A stretch of DNA of 7,322 bases from Syntrophaceae bacterium UBA2188 (GCA_002327985.1 DCVM01000068.1:5527-12848); one strand, 5' to 3'. Counted from the stretch's first letter, positions 1 through 6,417 are shown. Notes: a model not told the origin generated them from the letters alone. Program-made: numbers and translations.

Positions 1-80
1 TATTGCCTATGACTCCCTTTTGTTTCAACCAAATACCAGCCTTCTGCTTCTATCAACCTTATAATATCACGGATTTTCAT
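1..80 (-). CDS. hicA: HicA-family mRNA interferase toxin, N-terminal part (cut by window edge)
   Basis: The minus strand from the ATG at 78-80 reads 26 codons off the left edge. They match the start of HicA (YcfA/HicA family): MKIRDIIRLIEAEGWYLVET followed by KGSHRQ. HicA toxins are small double-stranded-RNA-binding-fold RNases that cleave mRNA and are neutralised by HicB. The conserved GSH motif is visible, with the catalytic histidine at residue 24. The start is preceded by a weak purine-rich site (GAAAGA about 8 nt upstream) and, further up, by a good promoter at 125-153. A full HicA is about 60-80 residues, so most of the gene lies outside. In most loci hicB follows hicA, so the antitoxin would lie beyond the left edge; this is inference. 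Family assignment is confident despite the short stretch. Confidence 0.85.
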   Translation of the reverse strand, partial: MKIRDIIRLIEAEGWYLVETKGSHRQ

Positions 81-124
81 ATATCATTCTTTCATTATCT
101 ATGCCTGACCACTAAATTTTCAAT

Positions 125-153
125 ATTTTATCAAAGGATTGGATTCTTATCAA
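125..153 (-). promoter_or_regulatory. sigma70-type promoter for hicA
   Basis: On the minus strand TTGATA (153-148) and TAAAAT (130-125) are separated by exactly 17 nt, which is close to the sigma70 consensus. The predicted start of transcription is near 118, giving a leader of about 38 nt before the hicA ATG at 80. No clear operator dyad is seen in the leader. Confidence 0.6.
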
Positions 154-256
154 CTTATTTGGTGCAATAATTGAGATGGAGTTTTTTAACGGAAAAATGG
201 AGTTAGAAGTGGCAGGAGGCCTTGACTTCAATATGAAGTCGGAAATACTCTTGAAA

Positions 257-281
257 AGTTGACTGAAAAATTCAGTCAACT
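257..281 (-). terminator. Perfect 11-bp inverted repeat, candidate terminator
   Basis: AGTTGACTGAA, a 3-nt AAA spacer and TTCAGTCAACT form a perfect 11-bp stem. On the minus strand the stem is followed by TTTTC, so it could end transcripts coming from the oxidoreductase gene (stop at 534) before the hicA promoter. The stem is AT-rich and the U-tract is short, so it could equally be a protein-binding dyad. Confidence 0.4.
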
Positions 282-294
282 ACTACTCAACGAT

Positions 295-445
295 TCTGAG
301 ACCCAATAACTCAATTACCCAATGACCTAATAACTTGTTTCGAGTTTTAATCTGTTCGCTTTGCTCTATGCCCTTGGCGCTCTGCGTGTTCCTGTGGTTT
401 TAGCTTTACATTCCGCATTCCAAATTCCGCAATCCGCATTGGAAA
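295..445. repeat. Mosaic low-complexity intergenic repeats left of border copy 1
   Basis: This stretch fills most of the gap between hicA and the oxidoreductase. It consists of three kinds of string. At 300-334 there is a degenerate array of CAATAAC/CAATGACC units. At about 345-403 there is a CTCTGCGTGTTCCTGTGG-like stretch. At 409-440 there is an array of degenerate ATTCCGCA/AATCCGCA units. The first and third string types recur beside the other border repeats (2150, 5080, 6536 and 7191). No coding potential is seen. Confidence 0.6.
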
Positions 446-446
446 T

Positions 447-470
447 GGGCCAACTTTTTTAGGGGTGACC
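447..470 (-). repeat. Border repeat, copy 1
   Basis: The 14-nt core GGCCAACTTTTTTA (448-461, plus strand) is followed by GGGGTGACC. It lies 64 nt past the stop of the oxidoreductase gene. The same core recurs at 2173, 5119, 6569 and 7229, always in this orientation. Strand is given as minus because the core then reads downstream with the genes as TAAAAAAGTTGGCC. Confidence 0.75.
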
Positions 471-533
471 CTCTGTGCTTTTCAAAAGAAGACTTCTCTC
501 AAGATTCAAGACCAGACACCTTTAATTATTCTT

Positions 534-1892
534 TTATTTTGCAGGATCCTTCGCCTCCTTGGTAAAGACCGCTTCCATTTCATGGCGGAAGCGCACCGCC
601 TCGCTGTCTTCGGCAGCCACGTCCGCCCAATTCAACACCCTGCCTGCTGCCACGGGTCGCGTGAGCCTGATGCCGTGCGCCAGCCCGATTGGTAAGGCCC
701 CGAGGGCCAGCGAATCCCGGGCCGGCATCAGCTTGCCCCACACCGTGTTCCCGCCCTCCCCATCCAGGGTCTCCCCGGCCTTGAGATCGCTTTTTGCAGT
801 GGCCACCGCATCTGCCCGGAAACCGGTAGGGCAACCTGTAGGTTCCCGTCGGAGCGCCACCGACAGCACGCTGATGCCCAATTCCAGGCCGATCAGGTGA
901 AAGGGTTTGTACATGGCGCTGTAATTCCCCGTGTCGTCCGTCACAAGTCCGTACTCCTTGAAGCACCGTCGAACATAGTCGCTGTCCGCGGCAAAGGTGA
1001 CATAAACGCCCCAGCGCAGGTCCCGGAAAACCGGGCGGCCGTCCCGCTCCACGCTGGAGATCACCTCCACCTGCCCGCGGTGGTGCAGATGGCCGCCTTC
1101 GGCTGCTGGCCGAAGAACCCGAGCCAGATCGTCCACACCGCAGGGCGGAAATTCCAGGCCCCCGGGCGCCGGCGTCAGCCCCGTGGCATTGGCCACAGCG
1201 GCCATCTCGATGCCTGACTTGGTGCCGTCAAGAAAGGAGTTGAACATCTGGGCGTTGAAGTCACCTTTGGCCACCATCTCCGGCGTAAAACCGTAGTAGC
1301 CCCACACTGTCTCGGTAGTGGACGCATGGTAAACCGGAAGGTACTTGGTGCCCTTTCCTGCTGCCACCACCTCGAAGCCTGCAGCCCGTGCCCAGTCCAC
1401 CATTTCACAAATGAGGGCTGGCTGGTCGCCGTAGGCCAGGGAATAGACGATGCCCGCCCTCGCCGCGTGCCTTGCCAGTAGCGACCCGGCCAAAGCATCG
1501 GCTTCCACGTTTACCATCACGATGTGCCTGCCCTGAGTGCAGCACGCCAGTGCGTGGCGGATGCCGGAAGGCGGGTGGCCGGTGGCATCAATGACCACCT
1601 CGATCCCTTCACCGCCAATCGCCGCCATCGCATCCTCCGTGACAAACGTGGCGCCCGTCTTCCTCGCCTCGGACACGGATTTTGCAGCAAACTGCTCCGC
1701 CGGCCACCCCGTGCGGGCAAGGGATTCCCTCGCTCGTTCCGGGGACAGGTCTGCCACGGCCGCGACCTGCAGCCCCTTGGTGCGCCTCGCCTGAGACAGG
1801 AACATGGAACCGAATTTTCCGGCACCGATCAGCGCAGCGAGCACAGGCTTCCCCTCACCCACCCGCTTCTGCAAAAGACGATACAGGTTCAT
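534..1892 (-). CDS. NAD(P)-dependent homoserine-dehydrogenase-like oxidoreductase with C-terminal SAF domain
   Basis: This 452-residue cytosolic protein matches COG4091 (predicted homoserine dehydrogenase with SAF domain). The N-terminal Rossmann fold shows the dinucleotide motif GAGKFG at residues 23-28, an acidic residue after the second strand (AAVADLS, 44-50) and the IDATG stretch (101-105). The central catalytic part has the family motif EMVDWARAAGFEVVAAGKGT (163-182) followed by KYLPVYHAST. The SAF-like domain covers about 360-430 (ATAKSDLKAGETL onward). The substrate is not known to me; members are usually linked to sugar-acid or polyol catabolism rather than to threonine synthesis. 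The ATG at 1892 is chosen over the upstream GTG at 1922 because AAGGAGGAG sits 6 nt before it. The gene is about 60-65% GC by eye, far above its neighbours, which suggests a separate origin. No pathway partner gene is present in the window. Confidence 0.85.
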   Translation of the reverse strand: MNLYRLLQKRVGEGKPVLAALIGAGKFGSMFLSQARRTKGLQVAAVADLSPERARESLARTGWPAEQFAAKSVSEARKTGATFVTEDAMAAIGGEGIEVVIDATGHPPSGIRHALACCTQGRHIVMVNVEADALAGSLLARHAARAGIVYSLAYGDQPALICEMVDWARAAGFEVVAAGKGTKYLPVYHASTTETVWGYYGFTPEMVAKGDFNAQMFNSFLDGTKSGIEMAAVANATGLTPAPGGLEFPPCGVDDLARVLRPAAEGGHLHHRGQVEVISSVERDGRPVFRDLRWGVYVTFAADSDYVRRCFKEYGLVTDDTGNYSAMYKPFHLIGLELGISVLSVALRREPTGCPTGFRADAVATAKSDLKAGETLDGEGGNTVWGKLMPARDSLALGALPIGLAHGIRLTRPVAAGRVLNWADVAAEDSEAVRFRHEMEAVFTKEAKDPAK

Positions 1893-1898
1893 TTCCAG

Positions 1899-1907
1899 CT
1901 CCTCCTT
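1899..1907 (-). promoter_or_regulatory. Strong Shine-Dalgarno site deciding the oxidoreductase start
   Basis: The minus strand reads AAGGAGGAG, then a 6-nt spacer, then the ATG at 1892. The longer reading from the GTG at 1922 would place this site inside the coding sequence and has no comparable site of its own. Confidence 0.75.
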
Positions 1908-1956
1908 GTATTTGAGGGACACAGGTCAAACAACAGAAGTCCGGCCCTTGAGACTG

Positions 1957-2058
1957 CTACAAGCTTTTTCCCGGTCCGGACGGACTCGATTTCTTCTTGA
2001 GATGTTTGTCCAGTTCCGCCCTGGGAAAGGCACGATCTATAATGTCGTCCTCTTTCAT
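1957..2058 (-). CDS. Small ORF, 33 residues, unknown function
   Basis: An ATG at 2058 is preceded by GGGGTGGAG, a usable ribosome-binding site 5 nt away. It opens a 33-codon frame ending in TAG, which starts MKEDDIIDRAFPRAELDKHL and ends in a lysine-, serine- and proline-rich tail (KKKSSPSGPGKSL). It ends 64 nt before the oxidoreductase start and shares that gene's higher GC content, so the two may form one transcription unit. I do not recognise the peptide. It might be a real small protein, a regulatory leader, or the remnant of a larger gene lost when the GC-rich segment arrived. No signal peptide or membrane segment is seen. Confidence 0.35.
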   Translation of the reverse strand: MKEDDIIDRAFPRAELDKHLKKKSSPSGPGKSL

Positions 2059-2149
2059 CTCCACCCCAACTTATTTTTCAAGCTGCATCCATACTTTATT
2101 AAATCTTGAACCACTAAAGGCTCTCTTCTGCTATGGTTACCAAATAATG

Positions 2150-2229
2150 CAATGATCCAATGACCAAACAATGGCCAACTTTTTTAAGGATGACACCGGT
2201 CAATAGTGTAGATGCGACACCTAAGCTTC
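2150..2229 (-). repeat. Border repeat, copy 2, long form with CAATGACC-type array
   Basis: A short degenerate array (AATGATCCAATGACCAAACA, about 2150-2170) abuts the core GGCCAACTTTTTTA (2173-2186). The similarity then continues to 2229, giving a 57-bp unit that matches 6569-6625 with only four differences. It contains GTGTAG-N3-CGACAC, an imperfect dyad at 2207-2221. It lies 69 nt past the stop of the MBL gene. The remaining gap, 2230-2298, holds nothing recognisable. Confidence 0.8.
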
Positions 2230-2298
2230 AACTGACAGAAAAAGACGTCAATAAACCTAAAATATCCCTTGCTTTTCTCCCATTTAAGGTTTCTGGTT

Positions 2299-3555
2299 TC
2301 AAATATCCAATTCCTCTCCATTATCCACCAGCCTAACATTTGAGAAATGATCTTTGGACTTTTCCGGATGAAAGGTATGAATCGGAATGATCATTTTGGG
2401 ACTTAAAGCGTTGGCCAGTCCAATCAATTGGGAGACTGTAGCATGGCCGCTGGTATGCAGTTCCTCAATTCGTACGTCCTTTTCTTTAAAGTATTTTCTT
2501 AGATTTCTCAAAGATTCGCTTTGATCAAAGTATCCATGCCACATAGAATAAATCCAGGTGCCTCCCTTAAGATCCAAAAAGGTCTTCAGATCCCAAAGGA
2601 ATCCGGCCCGGATCAGCATAACCACCCTTCCCTCAATTTCCTTGAGCCGCCTCCAACTTATTCCATTCTTGCGGTGTCTTGACAAAATATCCTTTAAACC
2701 AATTCTTTCAAACCTATCGGCTATCCGTTGCGGATAACAGACCTTGATCCTTGGCCAGGAAGCCTGTGGTAACCGTGCGTATTTTTTAAGTCTTTCCAGG
2801 ACCTCGGCAGTGTAGAAGTCTATAATCAGCATCCTCTTCGTTTGCTTAGCAGCTTTGAAGATGGTAACCAAACGGTCTATGTTCTGGCTCCCAGTAGTGG
2901 CGAGCACTATTCCGCTACTTTCCTCGATCAGCTTTACGAACTTCTTTTCAAGTTCATACTCCGAAATCACCCGTTCCTCTGAACGCTCACCGAACAGGGT
3001 ACCTTCCATGAGAAGAACATCAACTTTTGGTGGATCTTTTAAGAGGAGTGCAAAAAGTCTCGATTTTCTGCCGTGGCCACGAAAATCGCCCGTATAGAAG
3101 AGGCTTTTCCCTCCTGCAGATACTAAAAAACCATAAGAGTCAAAGGCTGAATGGTCCATGAGGTATGGTGTTACTAAAAGATCTCCGACCTGGAATGTTT
3201 CTCGATCTCGGAAAGCCTCGGATTTAAACATAGGGATACCCCTAGGGCTTACCTCTTTGGAAAGCGCCATCAATTCGACCGATGCCTCTCCGCAAAATAC
3301 CGGTATTCCCTGCGGTAACACACCAGCAAGTCCATAATGGTCCAAATGAGCATGTGAAAGGATCACAGCGTCTACTTTCTTTACACCTTGCCTCAGGTCT
3401 TGAAAAAGTGGCTGGGGAACACTGGAATCTATACCGTCGTCGTAATTATGGGAAAGTGGAAGGCCAACATCCAGCAGGATCGTAGAGCCTTTGAAGCTAA
3501 GTTCCACGCAACTCCCACCCACCTCATGAGCACCCCGATGGATAATTAACTTCAC
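2299..3555 (-). CDS. RNase J-like MBL-fold/beta-CASP hydrolase
   Basis: This 418-residue protein belongs to the metallo-beta-lactamase fold, RNase J-like/beta-CASP branch (COG0595/COG1236-type), whose members cut or trim RNA using two zinc ions. Metal ligands are visible in order: HAHLDH (68-73), H135 in DHSAFDS, D157 in GDFR, and H393 in IPIHT. The beta-CASP signature HTSGHA (367-372) and E184 in LMEGT are also present. It lacks the C-terminal domain of standard RNase J (about 550 residues), so it is a short relative and probably not the housekeeping enzyme. The GTG start at 3555 is supported by GAGGTGG 4 nt upstream. It begins 30 nt after the stop of the nuclease-like gene and is last of a three-gene unit. 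RNA is the likely substrate by family; DNA cannot be excluded. Confidence 0.85.
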   Translation of the reverse strand: MKLIIHRGAHEVGGSCVELSFKGSTILLDVGLPLSHNYDDGIDSSVPQPLFQDLRQGVKKVDAVILSHAHLDHYGLAGVLPQGIPVFCGEASVELMALSKEVSPRGIPMFKSEAFRDRETFQVGDLLVTPYLMDHSAFDSYGFLVSAGGKSLFYTGDFRGHGRKSRLFALLLKDPPKVDVLLMEGTLFGERSEERVISEYELEKKFVKLIEESSGIVLATTGSQNIDRLVTIFKAAKQTKRMLIIDFYTAEVLERLKKYARLPQASWPRIKVCYPQRIADRFERIGLKDILSRHRKNGISWRRLKEIEGRVVMLIRAGFLWDLKTFLDLKGGTWIYSMWHGYFDQSESLRNLRKYFKEKDVRIEELHTSGHATVSQLIGLANALSPKMIIPIHTFHPEKSKDHFSNVRLVDNGEELDI

Positions 3556-3585
3556 TTAGCCACCTCATTAAGTTTTTTATTGCTC

Positions 3586-4428
3586 CTAAGAGGAATTAAC
3601 AAGAAGCTGCCATTGGTCTCTTTTTAGTTCCGGTGTGGAAATCGACCCGTCGAGCGTAACAACAGGCAGTCTTTTCGGTCCAATTCTATTTCTCACATCA
3701 AATGCTTGCTTACAGTATGTGAGGAATTTATTTTCTGACAGATGAAGGGACATGAGTGAAATCTTTGTGCCGAATACGTGTGCAATCCCATTCAATAGTT
3801 CTTGCACTTTTGCCTGGTTGTTACGAGACTCGTGTTCAGGTTGGGAAGTCAGGCGATACGTTTGATAATAAGCTTCGGGTGCCAGGATAACGAGCTCAAT
3901 GTCATTAAATATAGGAACAGTGGCATAGGAGGAACATGTGTCTTTATTTTCGCAAATGATCCTGTACAGAATAAGATTCTTAAGGCTCTCCAGTACGGCG
4001 TAAGAGGGTGAATCACCACTCTTCCAGGACTTCAATTCAACGAAGATGAATTTGGCATCAACTTCTTTGATACCTATATCGATTGACTCTTTTCCGCCAC
4101 GAATCGGAACCTGACCAAAAAAGTCATCTTTGTTTGATACGACTATGAAACGTTCGAGGGCCTCTTCAGGTCGAAATGGCTTTCTGTCAGGATTGGTGGT
4201 AAACTCATATCGCTGTCGAAGCCTGAACAACCTTTTCCCTCGTGGTCTGTTCTCCTTTTTAACAAGTAATTCAAAAATAAGGGTCTTCAAGTCTTCTGGT
4301 TTAAAGGGCAATTCTATATCCTCCCTAAGATAGTTCAACCAGCCTTTCTTTTTCCTGAAGAGAGAATAGTTTTTGATGGTGGGATCGAACCTATCAAAGA
4401 TTTGTTCCATAATGTCTTTATTTTTCAT
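3586..4428 (-). CDS. PD-(D/E)XK nuclease-like protein, otherwise unknown
   Basis: This 280-residue protein is not one I recognise as a named family. Residues 115-135 read SIDIGIKEVDAKFIFVELKS followed by W: D117, then E131-x-K133 at the end of a hydrophobic strand. That is the core arrangement of PD-(D/E)XK nucleases (D, 10-20 residues, ExK), followed by a helix (about 142-158) as in that fold. The first 110 residues are rich in charged and aromatic residues, with many arginines and lysines, compatible with nucleic-acid binding. No membrane segment or signal peptide is seen. The ATG at 4428 has only a weak upstream site (GATGGGAT). It lies 39 nt after the HD gene and 30 nt before the MBL gene, so the three are probably co-transcribed. 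Nuclease activity is inference from the motif alone. Confidence 0.65.
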   Translation of the reverse strand: MKNKDIMEQIFDRFDPTIKNYSLFRKKKGWLNYLREDIELPFKPEDLKTLIFELLVKKENRPRGKRLFRLRQRYEFTTNPDRKPFRPEEALERFIVVSNKDDFFGQVPIRGGKESIDIGIKEVDAKFIFVELKSWKSGDSPSYAVLESLKNLILYRIICENKDTCSSYATVPIFNDIELVILAPEAYYQTYRLTSQPEHESRNNQAKVQELLNGIAHVFGTKISLMSLHLSENKFLTYCKQAFDVRNRIGPKRLPVVTLDGSISTPELKRDQWQLLVNSS

Positions 4429-4467
4429 TTTTATCCCATCTGACTCTCACTTTTCACCAAGGAATCC

Positions 4468-4893
4468 CTATGTCTTCATCAACTCTAACAGGGCGCGGCA
4501 GTATTTCTCCATACGAATAAAGTCATGTTTCTTTGGCTTTTTAATCCTTCTCAGGTCCAAGTTATCTCTGAGGTCAGCAATCTTTACTTTTCGTGCCAGA
4601 GGATTACGCTTTACCCGCTTAATAAATTGATCATAGTCTTCACCATCACGCTTCGTCAGATAGTCAAGGGATTGTAAAATCTTTTGGGAGTATCCAGCTT
4701 TTCGAAGATCTTCCAGAGTATAGTTCGTATCCTCGATAACATCATGCAACACAGCAACGATCCTCTCATCACTAGTTTTCATGCGCAACATAACCCTTAA
4801 CGAATGGAGAATGTAGGCACTCCCAGCTTTGTCCTTGCAACCCCGATGTGCCTTTACTGCCAATGAAATTGCATCTTCCAATGTTGGCATCAT
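4468..4893 (-). CDS. SpoT/MESH1-like HD-domain phosphohydrolase
   Basis: This 141-residue single-domain protein matches the HD hydrolase half of RelA/SpoT enzymes, which remove pyrophosphate from (p)ppGpp with a manganese ion. The expected residues are all present: H30 in YILHSLRV, H50-D51 with E54-D55 in VLHDVIEDT, and D107 in KIADLRDN. The AHRGxxDKAG opening (15-24) is also typical. There is no synthetase, TGS or ACT domain, so it resembles small alarmone hydrolases, although related HD proteins act on other nucleotides. The first of two adjacent ATG codons (4893) is chosen because AAGG lies 4 nt upstream. It is the first gene of the unit with the nuclease-like and MBL genes. A 6-bp dyad at 4911-4925 sits just before it. 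Fold is confident; substrate is not. Confidence 0.85.
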   Translation of the reverse strand: MMPTLEDAISLAVKAHRGCKDKAGSAYILHSLRVMLRMKTSDERIVAVLHDVIEDTNYTLEDLRKAGYSQKILQSLDYLTKRDGEDYDQFIKRVKRNPLARKVKIADLRDNLDLRRIKKPKKHDFIRMEKYCRALLELMKT

Positions 4894-4910
4894 TTTGCCT
4901 TAAAGAGAAG

Positions 4911-4925
4911 TTTAGCTTTGCTAAA
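4911..4925. promoter_or_regulatory. TTTAGC-N3-GCTAAA dyad upstream of the HD gene
   Basis: A perfect 6-bp inverted repeat with a 3-nt spacer lies 17 nt before the start codon of the HD gene. On either strand it is a possible operator or a short 5' leader hairpin. No convincing -35/-10 pair could be seen around it, so the promoter of the three-gene unit remains unplaced. Confidence 0.35.
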
Positions 4926-4961
4926 AAAGACGCTATGTGCTCTGTGCTACCTGCCCTCCAC

Positions 4962-4980
4962 CGTCTCGCAAGGCGGGACG
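4962..4980. repeat. GC-rich hairpin in the gap between ATPase and HD genes
   Basis: CGTCTCGC, AAG and GCGGGACG form an 8-bp stem with one G-U pair. A second small perfect stem, CTCCG-N3-CGGAG, lies at 5027-5039. Neither is followed by a T-run on the minus strand, so they are not good terminators. They look like parts of the same mosaic of intergenic repeats. Confidence 0.4.
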
Positions 4981-5012
4981 AAGGATGGATGCGCCAGGCT
5001 GTTTTTAGTTTT

Positions 5013-5143
5013 CAATTCCGCAATCTCTCCGAGCCGGAGGCCGAAATCCGCATTTGGAAGATTTGTTTTCAAGCGGTTTCAATTCCGCAATCCGCATTCC
5101 GAATTCCGCATTGGGATGGGCCAACTTTTTTAGTGAGGACACC
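5013..5143 (-). repeat. Border repeat, copy 3, with CCGCATT-type array
   Basis: TTTCAATTCCGCAATC occurs twice (about 5010-5025 and 5078-5093), and degenerate ATTCCGCA units run to 5111. They abut the core GGCCAACTTTTTTA at 5119-5132. Beyond the core the sequence GAGGACACCTAAGTCTT joins directly to what is the far end of the long form (ACACCTAAGCTT at 2218-2228), as if the middle had been deleted. The rest of the gap, 5144-5279, shows only a small CCAAA-N3-TTTGG stem and no gene. Confidence 0.65.
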
Positions 5144-5279
5144 TAAGTCTTAAATAATTAATCTGTATCTACTTGTTTTTCAAAGTGAATATAAGAACTT
5201 TCCCCAAACTATTTGGATGGCAAATCATCTCCGAAACTAAGGTTTCTTAAATAACTTAACTCCCTGCTAACTCCCACTG

Positions 5280-6416
5280 TTAGCCGCTTTGTGTTTTCTG
5301 TATCCAGATTTTGAAAAACCGATCGATGATAATAAATGAGCTATTATCACGGTCAATGACATCTCTTTCCAGAAGGTATTCGATCGCCCTTTGAGCATTC
5401 GATGCCGACCGTAAACCATGGCGTTGAATAAAATCTGATGCAAAAGGTTTCACCCCGGTCGGTTCAGATGCCAATCCCTTCAAGAATCTACGTTGATTAA
5501 TAACAAGAGACTCCCAAAGCGTGGTATAGGCGTAGCTTTCATGGGCGAGAAGAGTCCTGACAGCCGATTCAATCAAATCCTCTGAAATCGGTTCTTTCTT
5601 TTCACAAATGTCCCATAAAACGTGACACAGATGTTGAGTGTAGAAAGGATGCCCTTCTGTCAGACGATAAATTGAATGAATCTGCTCTTCATCAATCTTT
5701 TTACCCCCATCCAAGAACCTCTTCCGGATAAATGGCAGCCAGTCCTTTTCCTTGATCGGGCCTAAAGGATAATGTCCCCCCGCACGGTAAAGTGGACGCG
5801 ATCGGTTTAAAAACATCTCTTGAATCAAATGCCTCCGGCTACCAAGAAAGATATATGAGACATCGGTCTGTGTCTGGATGATACTTCGTAGTTGCCGCTC
5901 AACCTTATCGCTACCGTATTCCAGAATCTGTTGAAACTCATCAAAGACAACCACTACTCTCCACTTTCCTTGAGCTGCAATCTTCCGAGGCGCCTCAAGT
6001 ACCTCATCCAATTCTGGACCTGGCTCGCCGAATCGCTTGGTACCGAAGGTAACCTCTGGCCTTCCCTGATCGTTTATGGTCATGCTCGGTGATAGCCTTC
6101 CAAAGAAGGACTTTGCTATCTCGAATATCTTCTCTGCCCTGGTGCTCATAGATTCTGCAATGGCTTTCGCCGTAACCGTTGCAAAAGAAAGTGCCCCATC
6201 CGTAGGCCACAAGTCCACATAGGCACTCACATATTGTTTCTTTGGTAGTTTATCAAGGGCAAATCGCACCAAGGAGGTCTTGCCGAAGCGTCGCTCGGAG
6301 TAGACAAATAATTTCTCTCCATTTTCCATTGCTCTCAAGAGATCTCCAACTTCTTTCCTGCGATTGCAGAACGCATCCCCACCGACCACATCACCATATT
6401 GAAAAGGATTCTTCAT
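5280..6416 (-). CDS. P-loop ATPase of the archaeal-ATPase type with C-terminal winged helix
   Basis: This 378-residue protein opens with the family hallmark NPFQYGDVVGGDAFCNRRKE (3-22), as in archaeal-type ATPases (COG1672, PF01637-like). The P-loop is SERRFGKTS (40-48), with serine where glycine usually stands, and Walker B is VVVVFDE (154-160). A sensor-like segment with paired arginines follows at 189-196 (IFLGSRRH). Residues about 305-373 form a predicted winged helix-turn-helix ending in IIIDRFFKIWIQ. Such proteins are STAND-like NTPases of mostly unknown role, often found in accessory islands. The ATG at 6416 is chosen over a TTG at 6476 because GAGGTG sits 6 nt upstream, and the TTG itself is the first part of a -35 box. 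The gene has its own promoter and operator, so it is probably a single-gene unit. Confidence 0.8.
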   Translation of the reverse strand: MKNPFQYGDVVGGDAFCNRRKEVGDLLRAMENGEKLFVYSERRFGKTSLVRFALDKLPKKQYVSAYVDLWPTDGALSFATVTAKAIAESMSTRAEKIFEIAKSFFGRLSPSMTINDQGRPEVTFGTKRFGEPGPELDEVLEAPRKIAAQGKWRVVVVFDEFQQILEYGSDKVERQLRSIIQTQTDVSYIFLGSRRHLIQEMFLNRSRPLYRAGGHYPLGPIKEKDWLPFIRKRFLDGGKKIDEEQIHSIYRLTEGHPFYTQHLCHVLWDICEKKEPISEDLIESAVRTLLAHESYAYTTLWESLVINQRRFLKGLASEPTGVKPFASDFIQRHGLRSASNAQRAIEYLLERDVIDRDNSSFIIIDRFFKIWIQKTQSG

Positions 6417-6417
6417 A

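Noticed and set aside
295..445. CRISPR array
   Set aside because: Units are short, degenerate and directly adjacent, with no spacers of constant length and no cas genes.
447..470. The T6 run of the border core as a rho-independent terminator on the plus strand
   Set aside because: No stable stem precedes it in all five copies; only a 4-bp TTGG/CCAA pairing in some. There are no plus-strand genes to terminate.
559..1217. Plus-strand frames opposite the oxidoreductase
   Set aside because: They are antisense shadows of a GC-rich gene with few stops. The minus-strand frame has clear domain motifs and a strong ribosome site, and the shadows show neither.
2110..2145. Tail of a broken gene upstream of the small ORF (minus-strand frame ending FNKVWMQLEK)
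   Set aside because: Only about 18 codons are open between two stops, with no recognisable family, so chance cannot be excluded.
4848..5153. Plus-strand ORFs across the gap between the ATPase and HD genes
   Set aside because: They translate the low-complexity CCGCATT array (peptides such as FRNPHSEFRI) and have no ribosome site or family resemblance.
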